Assembly: GCF_036884845.1 (NCBI RefSeq)
Contig: NZ_CP145732.1
Coordinates: 2,790,001 to 2,854,000 of the forward strand
From: Pseudomonas sp. MAG733B
GTDB lineage: Bacteria; Pseudomonadota; Gammaproteobacteria; Pseudomonadales; Pseudomonadaceae
DNA length: 64,000 nucleotides
Direction of reading: 5' to 3'
The stretch's first letter is position 1, and each line of letters begins with the position of its first letter. Shown here one piece after another: positions 47,289 to 56,142 of the stretch. Under the pieces are notes generated by a model. The model made no database searches. It saw only the letters and a program-made list of their open reading frames with translations, and was not told where the DNA came from. The translations under genes were made by a program, and so were the position numbers.

Positions 47289-47338
47289 CGTAAGTCTCCT
47301 TTTAACTTGTCTTTCAATTGGATGTCAGTTGGGGAGCG

Positions 47339-47698
47339 CTATTTTGGCAAGGTGAAGAACTGCCAAGTATTGGGAAGGCCGCTACCCAGTCCACAGTTAA
47401 GGCAGTCCAGATTTTTTTCATCCAAGGCACGAGCAAAGACGAATGTTTTACCTTTGACATTAGTTACAAGAAGTTTTCCGTATCTTTCTTTAACGCTAAA
47501 TTTGTCTTCACTCAGGATGAGTTTGCGAAAGGGGTCGATTCTTATCGCTTTGGCTTCACTTCCATTTATCGAAAGTACGATCATGGGGCCGATAATTCCG
47601 TCCATTGACCGATACATACCGTTGTAGTCGTTTCCACAACCGCTAAGCATGACAATGGATGAGAAAAAACCTGCCCACATCATGTTTTCTAAGTGCAT
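47339..47698 (-). CDS. Lipoprotein sharing the C-terminal Cys-pair motif, 119 aa
   Basis: A 119-residue lipoprotein with lipobox LSGC (Cys at residue 21). The body is short and beta-rich. The C-terminus CLNCGLGSGLPNTWQFFTLPK matches, in spacing, the end of the 235-residue protein downstream: C-x2-C-x-L, then LP-x-TW. The two lie 50 bases apart in the same direction and are probably co-transcribed. Family unknown. Confidence 0.62.
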   Translation of the reverse strand: MHLENMMWAGFFSSIVMLSGCGNDYNGMYRSMDGIIGPMIVLSINGSEAKAIRIDPFRKLILSEDKFSVKERYGKLLVTNVKGKTFVFARALDEKNLDCLNCGLGSGLPNTWQFFTLPK

Positions 47699-47828
47699 TT
47701 TTTCATTTCCATTGATTTACTGAGTGGTCAATGCTCAGCCCAGCTCATCCGTGCCAGAAGCTCTATGTCAGAATTTTTCTGATCATTTCCTGTGGTTGAT
47801 GCAGAATTTTTCAACTCATAATAGGCGA

Positions 47829-47857
47829 GGGGAGGCAGTCCGTAGATCTGCCTCCCC
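47829..47857. terminator. Hairpin, possible terminator
   Basis: A perfect 10-bp stem GGGGAGGCAG / CTGCCTCCCC with a 9-base loop in the 300-base gap between two minus-strand genes. The T-tail is poor on both sides, so its role is uncertain. The rest of the gap has no supported gene. Confidence 0.5.
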
Positions 47858-47998
47858 TTCATCCAGCAGACTGAGCACCCTTTCATTTCTTGAGTGGAAC
47901 GCTCCTTCCAATGCTCTACTGACGCTGCATGGAGCCACTGTATTGGAATTTTGGATCATGTCAATAAGCCATCAATGGCGTGTGTGAAGCTCTTCACA

Positions 47999-48406
47999 TC
48001 ACCCCGGTAGCTCAAATTCACGGGCGAATCTCGCTCGTTGCACGGACGCATCTGATGACAGGCATTCTCCCCAACAGCTATCTAGTAGTTGTTGTCTAGC
48101 GACCTCTTGTGTTTCTGCCAAGATGTGCAGCAGACAGTCTCGTACGACCCCATGATTCGTCATTAATGCGATGGCGCGGATTGCATAATTCTCAACGGCG
48201 TCAGTGTCAACCAGCCTGCTACTGACAGTCAGCGCTTGTTCCAATTGAAGGAAGCCCGATTCGAGCACGAGGCTCCAGCTTGAGTTTGAAACGGCTTGTC
48301 GAGCCTCATCTATCGTCTCGCCTAAAACCCGTAACAAGGCTTCGCGAGCTTTCTGGTCAGGGCAAAGTAAGGCTACTGCTCGAAGGGGATTTCTGGCTCG
48401 TGTCAT
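47999..48406 (-). CDS. Hypothetical protein, 135 aa
   Basis: A 135-residue all-helical soluble protein with no signal peptide. Two similar helical halves can be seen (REALLRVLGETIDEARQAV... and RDCLLHILAETQEVARQQL...), which suggests an internal duplication. Last of three short minus-strand genes that follow each other closely. Not recognised. Confidence 0.55.
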   Translation of the reverse strand: MTRARNPLRAVALLCPDQKAREALLRVLGETIDEARQAVSNSSWSLVLESGFLQLEQALTVSSRLVDTDAVENYAIRAIALMTNHGVVRDCLLHILAETQEVARQQLLDSCWGECLSSDASVQRARFAREFELPG

Positions 48407-48417
48407 GTAAATAGGTC

Positions 48418-48660
48418 CTAACTGTGGATGAAAATCTGCGATGCGATCATCCCGGTTCCTAGGCCGATGAGGACACTGAACATCTCTTTGGCTAACTGCT
48501 TTTCCTGCCTACCCCGCAAAACGAATATGGCAGTCGCAGTCGTGAGGAGTGCCGCCAGTTGGCCTGTTAGAAAACCCGGCCAGGCCGGCACGGCGGCTAT
48601 CGGCGGTATGCTTAAGAGCAAGGTGGCCAACCAAACAGCACGAATTTGAGTCGAGCTCAT
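48418..48660 (-). CDS. Small membrane protein, 80 aa
   Basis: Starts at ATG 48660 (MSSTQIRAVWLATLLL), one base after the stop of the upstream gene. It has two or three hydrophobic segments (residues 9-27, 29-45, 60-78) separated by a basic loop RGRQEKQ, so it is a small inner-membrane protein. Sandwiched between two soluble unknown genes in the same direction. A frame extension to 48678 overlaps the upstream gene. Confidence 0.55.
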   Translation of the reverse strand: MSSTQIRAVWLATLLLSIPPIAAVPAWPGFLTGQLAALLTTATAIFVLRGRQEKQLAKEMFSVLIGLGTGMIASQIFIHS

Positions 48661-48661
48661 G

Positions 48662-49033
48662 TCAGGCGCTTCCCACATAAGTGACGGTGGCAGCCGGAAG
48701 TTGTTCCACCAGGCGTTGGTACCAGCACAGGTGTATCTCCTCCAGTCGCGCGTCTAATCGATTCCGCTTGTTCAGTTCGGCCAATACCAGAGCGAAAGTA
48801 AAAACATCAATCTCGGGTGTTTCTACCAGCCGTACTTCAATAGGTGTCTGTTCCTGCCAGTCAAACGCAGGGATGCCACTCAGCTGAGGGCGTAGATGCT
48901 CCGGGTCGCCACGCAAAACCCAACACAACCCAGGCCATGGCGCGAGCGCATCAAACAGGTATCGAAGATCTACTGGGGTATCCCAGGTTTTGGTCCAATC
49001 AGCAGTTAGGTGATCATCAAATGTTAGGCCCAT
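48662..49033 (-). CDS. Hypothetical protein, 123 aa
   Basis: A 123-residue acidic, Trp-rich soluble protein (HLTADWTKTWDTPVDLRYL, WQEQTPIEVRLVETPEID). It is first of the three-gene unit 49033-47999; the second gene starts one base after its stop. No signal peptide and no recognised domain. Confidence 0.55.
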   Translation of the reverse strand: MGLTFDDHLTADWTKTWDTPVDLRYLFDALAPWPGLCWVLRGDPEHLRPQLSGIPAFDWQEQTPIEVRLVETPEIDVFTFALVLAELNKRNRLDARLEEIHLCWYQRLVEQLPAATVTYVGSA

Positions 49034-49155
49034 GATTGGCTCTCAATAGTTTGCTGGAAGCCGCATCGTTACTGAGAGTTTTGTGTGCCAGTAGCTATTT
49101 CGTGTTTCCGATCTTGGGATCTGAAATCAGGGTGTGACGAGTACGCAGCCCAAAA

Positions 49156-51129
49156 TTAGGTTTGATCATCACGATCTTTCGGTGACCTCGTTTTCTGGCT
49201 GCGCGGAGTCCGTCCTTGGGCGAACTTGTTGGCGTTGCTCGCTGGGCGCAAGTTATCGATACTCGTTCGTTTTGGATTCAAGCTTGGTCCGCTGTAATTA
49301 CCTCGGTCGGAGCCTTGAGTGTTCTGCCGTGCTGCAGGATTCAAAACGACCGCGCGGCCCTTGGTGCCGCTCCCACCGCCACCACCACCTCCGTTGTTTT
49401 TGCCGGACGGACCAGCCTGGCTCGCGAATTTAAGTGCAGCCTTTTTATATCCGGCAAGCGACGTGACTAAATCTGCCGTTGCCTTCATCGCTTGAGGTGC
49501 AGTCACCGCTTGAGCGCGGGCTGCTCCGAGAATCGCTGTGACGCTAACTCCGGTGAGTTTGGTGGCAAGCCAGGTTGCAGTTAATAACAGCACACCAAAA
49601 ACCATCTGAATCATGCCGTACACCATATCGATATCAGCACCACCACCCTGCCAACCCGCCGCAGATGCGGCTTGGGCCAGAGCCGCGCTGCTCATTACCA
49701 CCGACGAGCTCACGGCGATTAGATGAGCGAAAAGAATACATAGCACGGGAAAAACCAGCATAGAGAGCCAGCTCGTCAAACTGTGGAAGCCACGTAAAGG
49801 CGATAGTAGAAATGCAATTGGTCCGGTGATGAGAACAAGCCAAAATATGCCAGCCATCGCTCCCACAAACATCGGAAGTAACGTTTGAAGTTCGAGCCAA
49901 GCGACCGCGTTTTTTCCCATCTGCCAGGTAGACATCGTTCCAGAAACGATGGCATTCAGACTGCTGGGGGCTACCTTTTCTCCGCCCGCAAACGTCGCCT
50001 GTTGGACACGCATCCATGCTTTTTGAGCGGCTAACACGCCAGTGTCGCTATCGATATTTTGTCCACCTGACGCTTTCACGCTGCCGGTTTCTACTAGCCC
50101 GTTGTAGGCTTGCTCGGCGGCAAACTGGGCGACTTGGTAAGCCTCGACGCAGTTTTTGGGGGCGTAGCCTAAGGCTGCTTCCTTGCCTCCTTCCTCCGGT
50201 TGCCAAGCTGCGACATTGTTTATCATCTTCGTCGCTAGCTCGGCGGGGGCATCATTTATCTTCAAGTAGCTGGGATTTGATTCCGGGTTGCCAGAAGCAA
50301 TTGCCGTCCAATATTCCCTAGTGGGAAGCGCATAGGCTCTGGCGGTTACAAACGGTTTTGCATCTTTTTCTAAGGCGCTTATCCCCTCTGCTCGACGGTC
50401 TCGTACCGAGCCAGCATCCAGAATGCTATTAGCCATGTTTTGCATTGTTTGAATCTGTGTCCAAGGCATGCTGCCGATAATCTCTTTCGCGCCTTGGCCC
50501 GCGATTTTCATTTGCGCGATCCGACTGATCTTTTCATCCGGTATGCCCAGTCCACTACCACCTAACAGCCCAACGGCGTGGTAGGCCTCTATTGAGGTTC
50601 CGTCGGCATAGTCCCTGATTGCGCGTGGGGATGGCGAACACTGCCCGTTGTAGTCACGGATGAGCCTTGCCAAATCGCTATTCGCATACTCATTAGCCGA
50701 ACGCTCAACGCTGTATTGAATCAGCGCAGAGGTTGGTATGAAGGCACCGTCAACATGCATCTCCGCCATGGTGTTGCTAAGCGTCGCATTCAAGGTTCTA
50801 TTGAAGGACATCACAAGGGAATAGGCTATCCGTTGGCCATGAGTGGCCTCAATCGTAGAGCCTCCCGTTAATGTCAAGGTGGTCGGGCTGAGGCCGTATG
50901 TAATAACCAGAAAAATCGCCGCTGTGCTGAAAATTGCTTTGAAAGGGCCATCGGCAGGCAGGCGAATAAGCGCGATGATCAAGGCGATGAAGCCGACTGC
51001 TGGTAGCCAAGCATTGATACTTTTACCCAGGGCAGAAAAAAAAGGCGCAGTCGCAACGATCAGGAAGTCGAGTGCGCCGTCAAACAATCCGAACAGCCAT
51101 TCAAGGCCAGCCAGTGAGTCGGCGCCCAT
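49156..51129 (-). CDS. TraG N-terminal-like conjugation membrane protein
   Basis: A 657-residue protein from ATG 51129. The N-terminus has three hydrophobic segments (residues 10-85, including FIALIIALIRLP), then a long soluble region. A second membrane cluster runs at about 405-520 (FVGAMAGIFWLVLITGPIAFLL), and a Gly/Arg-rich tail closes it. This is the layout of TraG-N mating-pair-stabilisation proteins of integrative conjugative elements. The rest of a type IV secretion system is missing from the island, so this is a leftover or a part used with a helper. Confidence 0.75.
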   Translation of the reverse strand: MGADSLAGLEWLFGLFDGALDFLIVATAPFFSALGKSINAWLPAVGFIALIIALIRLPADGPFKAIFSTAAIFLVITYGLSPTTLTLTGGSTIEATHGQRIAYSLVMSFNRTLNATLSNTMAEMHVDGAFIPTSALIQYSVERSANEYANSDLARLIRDYNGQCSPSPRAIRDYADGTSIEAYHAVGLLGGSGLGIPDEKISRIAQMKIAGQGAKEIIGSMPWTQIQTMQNMANSILDAGSVRDRRAEGISALEKDAKPFVTARAYALPTREYWTAIASGNPESNPSYLKINDAPAELATKMINNVAAWQPEEGGKEAALGYAPKNCVEAYQVAQFAAEQAYNGLVETGSVKASGGQNIDSDTGVLAAQKAWMRVQQATFAGGEKVAPSSLNAIVSGTMSTWQMGKNAVAWLELQTLLPMFVGAMAGIFWLVLITGPIAFLLSPLRGFHSLTSWLSMLVFPVLCILFAHLIAVSSSVVMSSAALAQAASAAGWQGGGADIDMVYGMIQMVFGVLLLTATWLATKLTGVSVTAILGAARAQAVTAPQAMKATADLVTSLAGYKKAALKFASQAGPSGKNNGGGGGGGSGTKGRAVVLNPAARQNTQGSDRGNYSGPSLNPKRTSIDNLRPASNANKFAQGRTPRSQKTRSPKDRDDQT

Positions 51130-51131
51130 TT

Positions 51132-51464
51132 TTATAGGCTCCTGTCGTCGTTGATTTTTTTCCCGGGGGCAAGCCAAACGAGTAACAAGGTACCTAATAG
51201 CAGTCCAGGCGCGTGCCCCATGTAGGGAACCTGATCAATGCCATACCGGGCCAGCCAACCACAAAGACCAACTACCATGCCCATCCCCGCAATTCGAAGA
51301 ACCCTGACTTTTCTTCCTGCTGCTTGATTGCCGCAGGTGTTCATTGCCCAGGAATCGGCATCGCCTTTTTTGAGGCGTTCGAACAGGCGGGCGATTTTTT
51401 GCGTCGGCGTGTCGCTGCATTTTTTCTTGCTGGGAGAAGGGCGCATATTTTTGCTATTACGCAT
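51132..51464 (-). CDS. Hypothetical protein with C-terminal membrane segments, 110 aa
   Basis: A 110-residue protein with a basic, soluble first half (SPSKKKCSDTPTQKIARLFERLKKG) and two hydrophobic segments after residue 56 (IAGMGMVVGLCGWLA, GLLLGTLLLVWLAP). It ends 2 bases before the TraG-N-like gene and is co-transcribed with it, so it is probably another conjugation-cluster remnant. No family recognised. Confidence 0.6.
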   Translation of the reverse strand: MRNSKNMRPSPSKKKCSDTPTQKIARLFERLKKGDADSWAMNTCGNQAAGRKVRVLRIAGMGMVVGLCGWLARYGIDQVPYMGHAPGLLLGTLLLVWLAPGKKINDDRSL

Positions 51465-51565
51465 ATCAAGCTGTCCTTTTGATGACCTGGTAGGCAGTAA
51501 ATCTCACCGTAAATGTGGGTGCCAGCCAAAATAGGCCCTAGAAATTCACCCATGGTGTGATCGAC

Positions 51566-52510
51566 TTATTTACTTGATCCGAGGTAAACGCTGGTGATCG
51601 AAATTCGTTCGTGACCGAGCTCCAGCGAGATGAGCTGCCGCGCTTCGCGATCGCTCAAACCCGCGTGGGTCGAGTCTGTGAGCGAAGGTATTGACCCGAC
51701 CCGGCCTAGCCAACCAGACTCGAGACCACCAATCAGTTGGCCTTGTTCGATACGCTCAATAGAGGCCCTTACCGCGGGGGCTTGTTTGCCGGTGAGCTCC
51801 AAATATCGCTGTTGTGCATAGTGATGGCGCAGCCCGTGCATACGAGTAAGTCCCGCAGCTCGAAGCTGATCTTCATAGCGCCTCAGTTGCTCCCGATAGT
51901 TAAGTTGTGCAGGAATCAGGCTGGCATTGCCCGCAAACGCTCTGACCTCGTCCAACACCGTCCGCTGGAGAAGTGTTCGAACCGGGATGGATCTGGATTT
52001 TCCCCCTTTTGTCCAGGAAGCTTTCAATTCGATTCGGTTTCCCTTGTCGGCGACTGCAACGATGAACTTGATTGCTTCTTCTCGACGCAAGCCGAATGCC
52101 GCCTGCAGGCGCAGGCTCTGACGGACATGTGGGTCTGTGATTTTTTCGAGATTGGCAGCTGGCAAATCGCGTGCTTTGCTTTCCTTCGCGACATAGGTGC
52201 GCCGAGCGATACCCAGCTCATCATTGGTGATTCGCGCAACGCCGACACGTCCTGCTTTTTCGAGTGCCCAGCGCAGATGACTCATTCGGTTTTTTTGGAC
52301 TCCGGGACTGATGCCGGTTTCCTGCCAGTGGGCTACGAGCGCCTTGATATGTCGTTGTCCAAACGTTTCGGAGCGTAGATTGCGATATCCCAAGTCGCGC
52401 AGTTGCTGGGCGCTTAATTTCAGCGTTGCCGCCCGCGCCGTCTGAGTCGAATAAGAACCGTCGCGGTTGCGCCTTTGCTGCTGGGAAAAGTCCCACTGTA
52501 ATTTGTCCAT
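51566..52510 (-). CDS. Tyrosine recombinase / integrase (second, internal)
   Basis: A 314-residue site-specific recombinase; ATG 52510 chosen because it gives the core family length. An N-terminal SAM-like core-binding part (YRNLRSETFGQRHIKALVAHW) precedes the catalytic domain, whose residues are in place: Arg in AAFGLRREEA, His-x2-Arg in MHGLRHHYAQ, GH in LELGHERIS and Tyr in TSVYLG. It resembles integrase-domain proteins of Pseudomonas ICEs rather than the P4-type enzyme at 59774. Together with the TraG-like gene it suggests an older element inside the island. Confidence 0.85.
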   Translation of the reverse strand: MDKLQWDFSQQQRRNRDGSYSTQTARAATLKLSAQQLRDLGYRNLRSETFGQRHIKALVAHWQETGISPGVQKNRMSHLRWALEKAGRVGVARITNDELGIARRTYVAKESKARDLPAANLEKITDPHVRQSLRLQAAFGLRREEAIKFIVAVADKGNRIELKASWTKGGKSRSIPVRTLLQRTVLDEVRAFAGNASLIPAQLNYREQLRRYEDQLRAAGLTRMHGLRHHYAQQRYLELTGKQAPAVRASIERIEQGQLIGGLESGWLGRVGSIPSLTDSTHAGLSDREARQLISLELGHERISITSVYLGSSK

Positions 52511-52878
52511 AAGCTCGTCCCATCCGTTGCTAGAAATCCACAAGACTCGTCGAGTTCGAAACGCCAAAATTTCGGTAAGTGTTGGTTCCTGTCCTCGTCG
52601 CAGGAGCGAGAGGAGCTGAGCTTTCGCTCAGGAGCGGAACGGCGTTTCCACAGGCGGCCCAGTTGGGCATCGACTACGGCATATCCCGGGGGAATTGCGG
52701 TAACGATAGGCGGGCGCTTGATCCCGGAGGAATAGCTGCAGCCACCATCAGCTGTGCGCGGTTTTAGACCGCAATCTCGTCGAGCATGGATCGACAACCC
52801 AACCAATTCTGGTTGGTGGACGGGAGCCCGAGCGCCATGCTGCGCCGGGAGGACTTGCTCCGAAGAGTCTGCCCATTA

Positions 52879-52912
52879 CTGATTAGATCCCTGGTCTAAT
52901 CAGGCCTTTTTT
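52879..52912 (+). terminator. Terminator with no gene upstream
   Basis: A perfect 9-bp stem CTGATTAGA / TCTAATCAG with a 7-base loop and a run of six T. No plus-strand coding gene lies within the preceding 300 bases, so a small untranslated RNA may end here. Confidence 0.8.
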
Positions 52913-53434
52913 CGCGGTGGGCACGACTCAGTTTTAAGTCCGGAGCTGGACGTTTGCTCTACACCCCAATCAGCAGTTGAGCCATCTACTGATTGGTCCG
53001 GTTTACGACTTGGCTGTCGGGTGATGAAGCACATCAGGTCGGTTACCAATCCGATCGATGTTGCCGTGTCGTACACCTGCAGTAGCGGGTGAGCGACTTG
53101 GCGACGGCACGTGATCAGAAAGGCTGATCACGTGCCATCTCTCATCAGCAAGGTCTCAAGAAATAACGAGAGGCCCCGGTTGCTGATGATGAGAATTTGT
53201 AGGTCATCACTAGGCTGTCACTGAGCAAATTAGCTCAAAAGTAGGCAGTGGCAAAGTGAAAATGAGGGCTGAAAAATCCGTAGGCGTACTTGGTGATTTT
53301 AGGGGGTACTGCCTTTGTCGGATTCACCTCCATGCGGCGGCCAGTCTGTCCTAGTTGGGATGATCGGATCACTAAATAACTCCGCTTCCAGACTGAGTCG
53401 CAGCAATTTTTTATAAATTCGAAAGGGCTGCTGC

Positions 53435-53513
53435 CGGCTCGTATCGCGAGCCGCTGGGGGCCGCTTTGCGGCCCTACGCTTCGCGTCACTACCGAGGTGT
53501 AGTGACGCGAAGC
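53435..53513. repeat. Three adjacent hairpins
   Basis: First CGGCTCG / CGAGCCG (53435-53453), then GGGCCGC / GCGGCCC with loop TTT (53458-53474), then a 15-bp perfect stem GCTTCGCGTCACTAC / GTAGTGACGCGAAGC with a 6-base loop (53478-53513). The middle one resembles the GC-rich REP-type repeats of Pseudomonas. As a set they could be a single-strand or transfer origin. Confidence 0.75.
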
Positions 53514-53530
53514 TAAAAGCTGCGTGCGCC

Positions 53531-53610
53531 TATCCCTGAAATACACCTTATTATCCCCGAAGCGCCCCGAGTCTCCCTGAAGCACACCTCAATATCCCCT
53601 CATTTTTACC
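53531..53610. repeat. Iteron-like repeats spaced by 20-21 bp
   Basis: Four related units begin at 53531, 53552, 53572 and 53593. The shared core is TATCCCYGAAGCRC, best kept in the second and third units; the fourth keeps TATCCCC only. Spacing of 21, 20 and 21 bases equals two helical turns, so a protein could bind along one face. Further TCCCC-type elements follow to about 53717 at irregular spacing. Confidence 0.65.
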
Positions 53611-53822
53611 CAAAAATTCAGCGCGGAAAATCACTGTGTCTACCTGTTTTCCTCAGAAATCCCTCATTCTCCCCATAATGGCCAAACGCTCCCCGAGGCT
53701 CCCCCTGTTCTCCCTAATCAAAACGTGACGTCCGGCGCCGTGCGCATGGCCAAGTGTAGATCTGAGCTTGTCATCGGATCTACTGTGAAGGGTGTAGTGG
53801 TCAAATAAGACGATGATCGATA

Positions 53823-53972
53823 GGGCTGAAGGGCATTGCGATATCACGCCGGAATACCTCGTCGGTGATACCGCTTACGGTACCGCATCATGCTGACCTG
53901 GATGCAGGAGGAAAAGCCATTGAGCCACATGTGCCGGTGTGGGAAAAAGCCAAGGAAATCTGGACGTCCTGA
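53823..53972 (+). pseudogene. IS1182-type transposase fragment
   Basis: A broken piece of transposase. One frame gives EGHCDITPEYLVGDTAYGTA, the next gives MLTWMQEE, and a third gives IEPHVPVWEKAKEIWTS, so two frameshifts break it. The reading matches the C-terminal catalytic region of IS1182-family transposases. No inverted repeats are evident. It marks decay of an insertion sequence between the origin-like region and mcrB. Confidence 0.75.
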
Positions 53973-54276
53973 TTGTTTTTGACATTGCTCATTGTCATCA
54001 TTTTGCCATCGCGTATGCTTCAGGGTCGTTGCTAAAGGGGGGCAAGGACGACAAAGTAAGCCTCTCTCATCTCGCTATTCCGGGTCGAAGCAGCTAATCC
54101 CTACTATCAAAATTTTGGTTTTTCTTTCGGTGCCTCCTTGGACAACACTCGGCTTCTCTACCAAACGGAAGAGCGCTAACTTGAATGGTTACACAAAAAA
54201 GCGCGGTTTTTTCTGCCGTGCTTGATCTCCGGTAGCTGCTTTCGCAGGAACCGATAAAATTCTGGAGTATTCATAG
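53973..54276. other. Intergenic region upstream of mcrB
   Basis: A 304-base AT-rich region that must hold the mcrBC promoter. A 77-codon frame at 53992-54225 has an irregular composition and no ribosome-binding site. CTGGAGT at 54262-54268 serves mcrB. Confidence 0.45.
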
Positions 54277-56142
54277 TTGCCAAAAAAAGAATTCAAGGAC
54301 TGGCTGCGTGCAACGGGCAAGACGCCGAACACTGCCAGTTCCTATTTATCCGGTGTTAACACGGTTTCCAAACACTTAAAAAAAGATGTTTTCGAGATCT
54401 GCGATAGCGATGAGCTAGCCGGGATTTATCAGTTGTACGGCCCTCAGGGCGAGCACGCGCTGATTGGCGCCAGCAATAGTAATAACGTTCAGAATGGGCT
54501 CAAGCAGTGGCTGGTTTACCAAAAACAGCTAGCCCTGCCTGGTGGTGTCGAAGCAGTTAAAGGGTTGGTTGCTCGGTCGTACTCTCCGGCTTTGAACCAG
54601 ATTTTTTACGGCCCGCCTGGCACCGGTAAAACCTACGCGACCATTGATGCCGCGCTGGAAATTCTCGATCCGGAATGTTTGATTGCCAATGGCGAGAATC
54701 GAGAAGAGCTCAAGAAACGATTCGATGAGCTGTCAACAGATGGTCAGATTCGTTTCGTGACCTTCCACCAGAGTTTCAGCTATGAGGATTTCGTTGAAGG
54801 CCTGCGTGCTGTCAGCGACGACGAAGACAAGCAGCTTCAGTACATGGTCGAGCCAGGCGTATTCAAGCGCTTGTGCGATGACGCCCGCACTCAAGGCGTT
54901 CAGTCCGAAACCGGCATTCGCGGCAATCCGCGTATCTGGAAAATTTCGATTAATGGCTCGGGAAGCTCCCAGACCAAGTCCTACTGCCTGGACAATGGTG
55001 AGGCACGAATCGGTTGGGGCAAAACAGGTGACCTCCGGCAAGACCCCGATCAGAACCCTTATTACCAGAACTTGGGTTCGGGCGATAAAGGCACGCTGAG
55101 TTACTTCGGCGGGGAAATGGTTGTTGGCGACATTCTGCTGTGCATCCACTCGGCTGATCAGATTGGAGCCGTGGGCGTGGTCACCAGTGATTATCGCTAC
55201 GAGGAGAACGCACCCGCAGGCGTCATTAGCGATTATCAGCACGTCCGTTCAGTGAACTGGTTGTACCGGGAGGTGAAGCAATCGATTTTGCCGCTCAATG
55301 ACAACCGACAGTTTACACTCAAGACGGTCTATCCGATGGGGCGCTTCGGTTGGGCTGACCTGCTGAGTTACCTCGAAAAGCAGGGGGTGAAGCCGCAGAT
55401 GCCATCGATCGCCATCAGCAACCAGCGAATACCTCATGTGTTGATCATCGACGAGATCAATCGTGGCAATGTCTCGCGCATTTTTGGTGAATTGATCACC
55501 TTGATTGAACCCTCCAAGCGCGAAGGTGCGGCAGAAGCTCTGAGCGTCGAGCTGCCCTATTCGAAGCGTCCGTTCAATGTGCCGGGAAATGTTTATCTTA
55601 TCGGCACGATGAATACGGCAGACCGCTCGCTGTCCGGACTGGACATTGCCCTGCGCCGACGCTTCAATTTCCGTGAAATGCCCCCACAACCGGAGCTGCT
55701 GGATGATTTGGCAGTCGAGGGAGTGAACATCGGCCAACTGCTGCGCGTGATGAACCAGCGTATCGAAGTATTGCTGGACCGCGATCATTGCTTGGGCCAT
55801 GCCTACTTTATGTCGCTGAAGGCCGATGATCCCTTGGATAAGCTTGGGCTGATCTTCCGCAACCAGATTCTGCCGCTGTTGCAGGAGTATTTCTTCGAGG
55901 ACTGGCAGCGCATTCAGTGGGTCCTTAACGATCATCGCAAGAGTACAGGCGATCGTTTTGTTTACCAGCGTAAGCGGGACGTACAGTCGTTGTTCGGCGC
56001 CAATGTAAATGTGTCGGTGCACAACCTGCCTTGGACCATTAACGACGACGCCTTCGAAAGAGTTTCGGCCTACACCGGCATCATCAAAGTGCAGGCAACG
56101 ACGGAAGACTTCATGGAAACGCTTTTGGGTGAAGAGGCGTGA
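54277..56142 (+). CDS. mcrB: McrB-type GTPase with EVE-like insertion
   Basis: A 621-residue AAA+ GTPase that drives modification-dependent restriction with McrC. Walker A GPPGTGKT (112-119, Lys118), Walker B LIIDEINRGN (Asp392-Glu393) and the McrB signature MNTADRS are intact. Unusually, about 270 residues separate Walker A and B. The insertion at about 217-335 (RIWKISINGSG, VVGDILLCIHSADQIGAVGVV, YQHVRSVNWL) looks like an EVE/PUA-type domain, a fold that reads modified bases. The start is TTG 54277 with TGGAG ahead. The N-terminal 95 residues resemble a phage-integrase SAM-like helical domain. Confidence 0.85.
   Translation: MPKKEFKDWLRATGKTPNTASSYLSGVNTVSKHLKKDVFEICDSDELAGIYQLYGPQGEHALIGASNSNNVQNGLKQWLVYQKQLALPGGVEAVKGLVARSYSPALNQIFYGPPGTGKTYATIDAALEILDPECLIANGENREELKKRFDELSTDGQIRFVTFHQSFSYEDFVEGLRAVSDDEDKQLQYMVEPGVFKRLCDDARTQGVQSETGIRGNPRIWKISINGSGSSQTKSYCLDNGEARIGWGKTGDLRQDPDQNPYYQNLGSGDKGTLSYFGGEMVVGDILLCIHSADQIGAVGVVTSDYRYEENAPAGVISDYQHVRSVNWLYREVKQSILPLNDNRQFTLKTVYPMGRFGWADLLSYLEKQGVKPQMPSIAISNQRIPHVLIIDEINRGNVSRIFGELITLIEPSKREGAAEALSVELPYSKRPFNVPGNVYLIGTMNTADRSLSGLDIALRRRFNFREMPPQPELLDDLAVEGVNIGQLLRVMNQRIEVLLDRDHCLGHAYFMSLKADDPLDKLGLIFRNQILPLLQEYFFEDWQRIQWVLNDHRKSTGDRFVYQRKRDVQSLFGANVNVSVHNLPWTINDDAFERVSAYTGIIKVQATTEDFMETLLGEEA

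Larger units (their letters stand above)
52511..53822. other. Long non-coding region with palindromes and iterons
   Basis: About 1.3 kb without a supported gene on either strand; open frames here overlap and lack ribosome-binding sites. It contains a terminator (52879-52912), a perfect 13-bp inverted repeat GGCACGTGATCAG / CTGATCACGTGCC (53106-53136), three stacked hairpins (53435-53513) and a set of 20-21-bp-spaced repeats (53531-53610). The combination looks like a replication or transfer origin. Confidence 0.6.

Noticed and set aside
53235..53585. 116-codon minus-strand frame
   Set aside because: Runs through the three hairpins and iterons; composition irregular; no start signal.
53531..53717. 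CRISPR array
   Set aside because: Repeats are short (about 14 bases), diverged and without spacer-like unique blocks of constant length; no cas genes.
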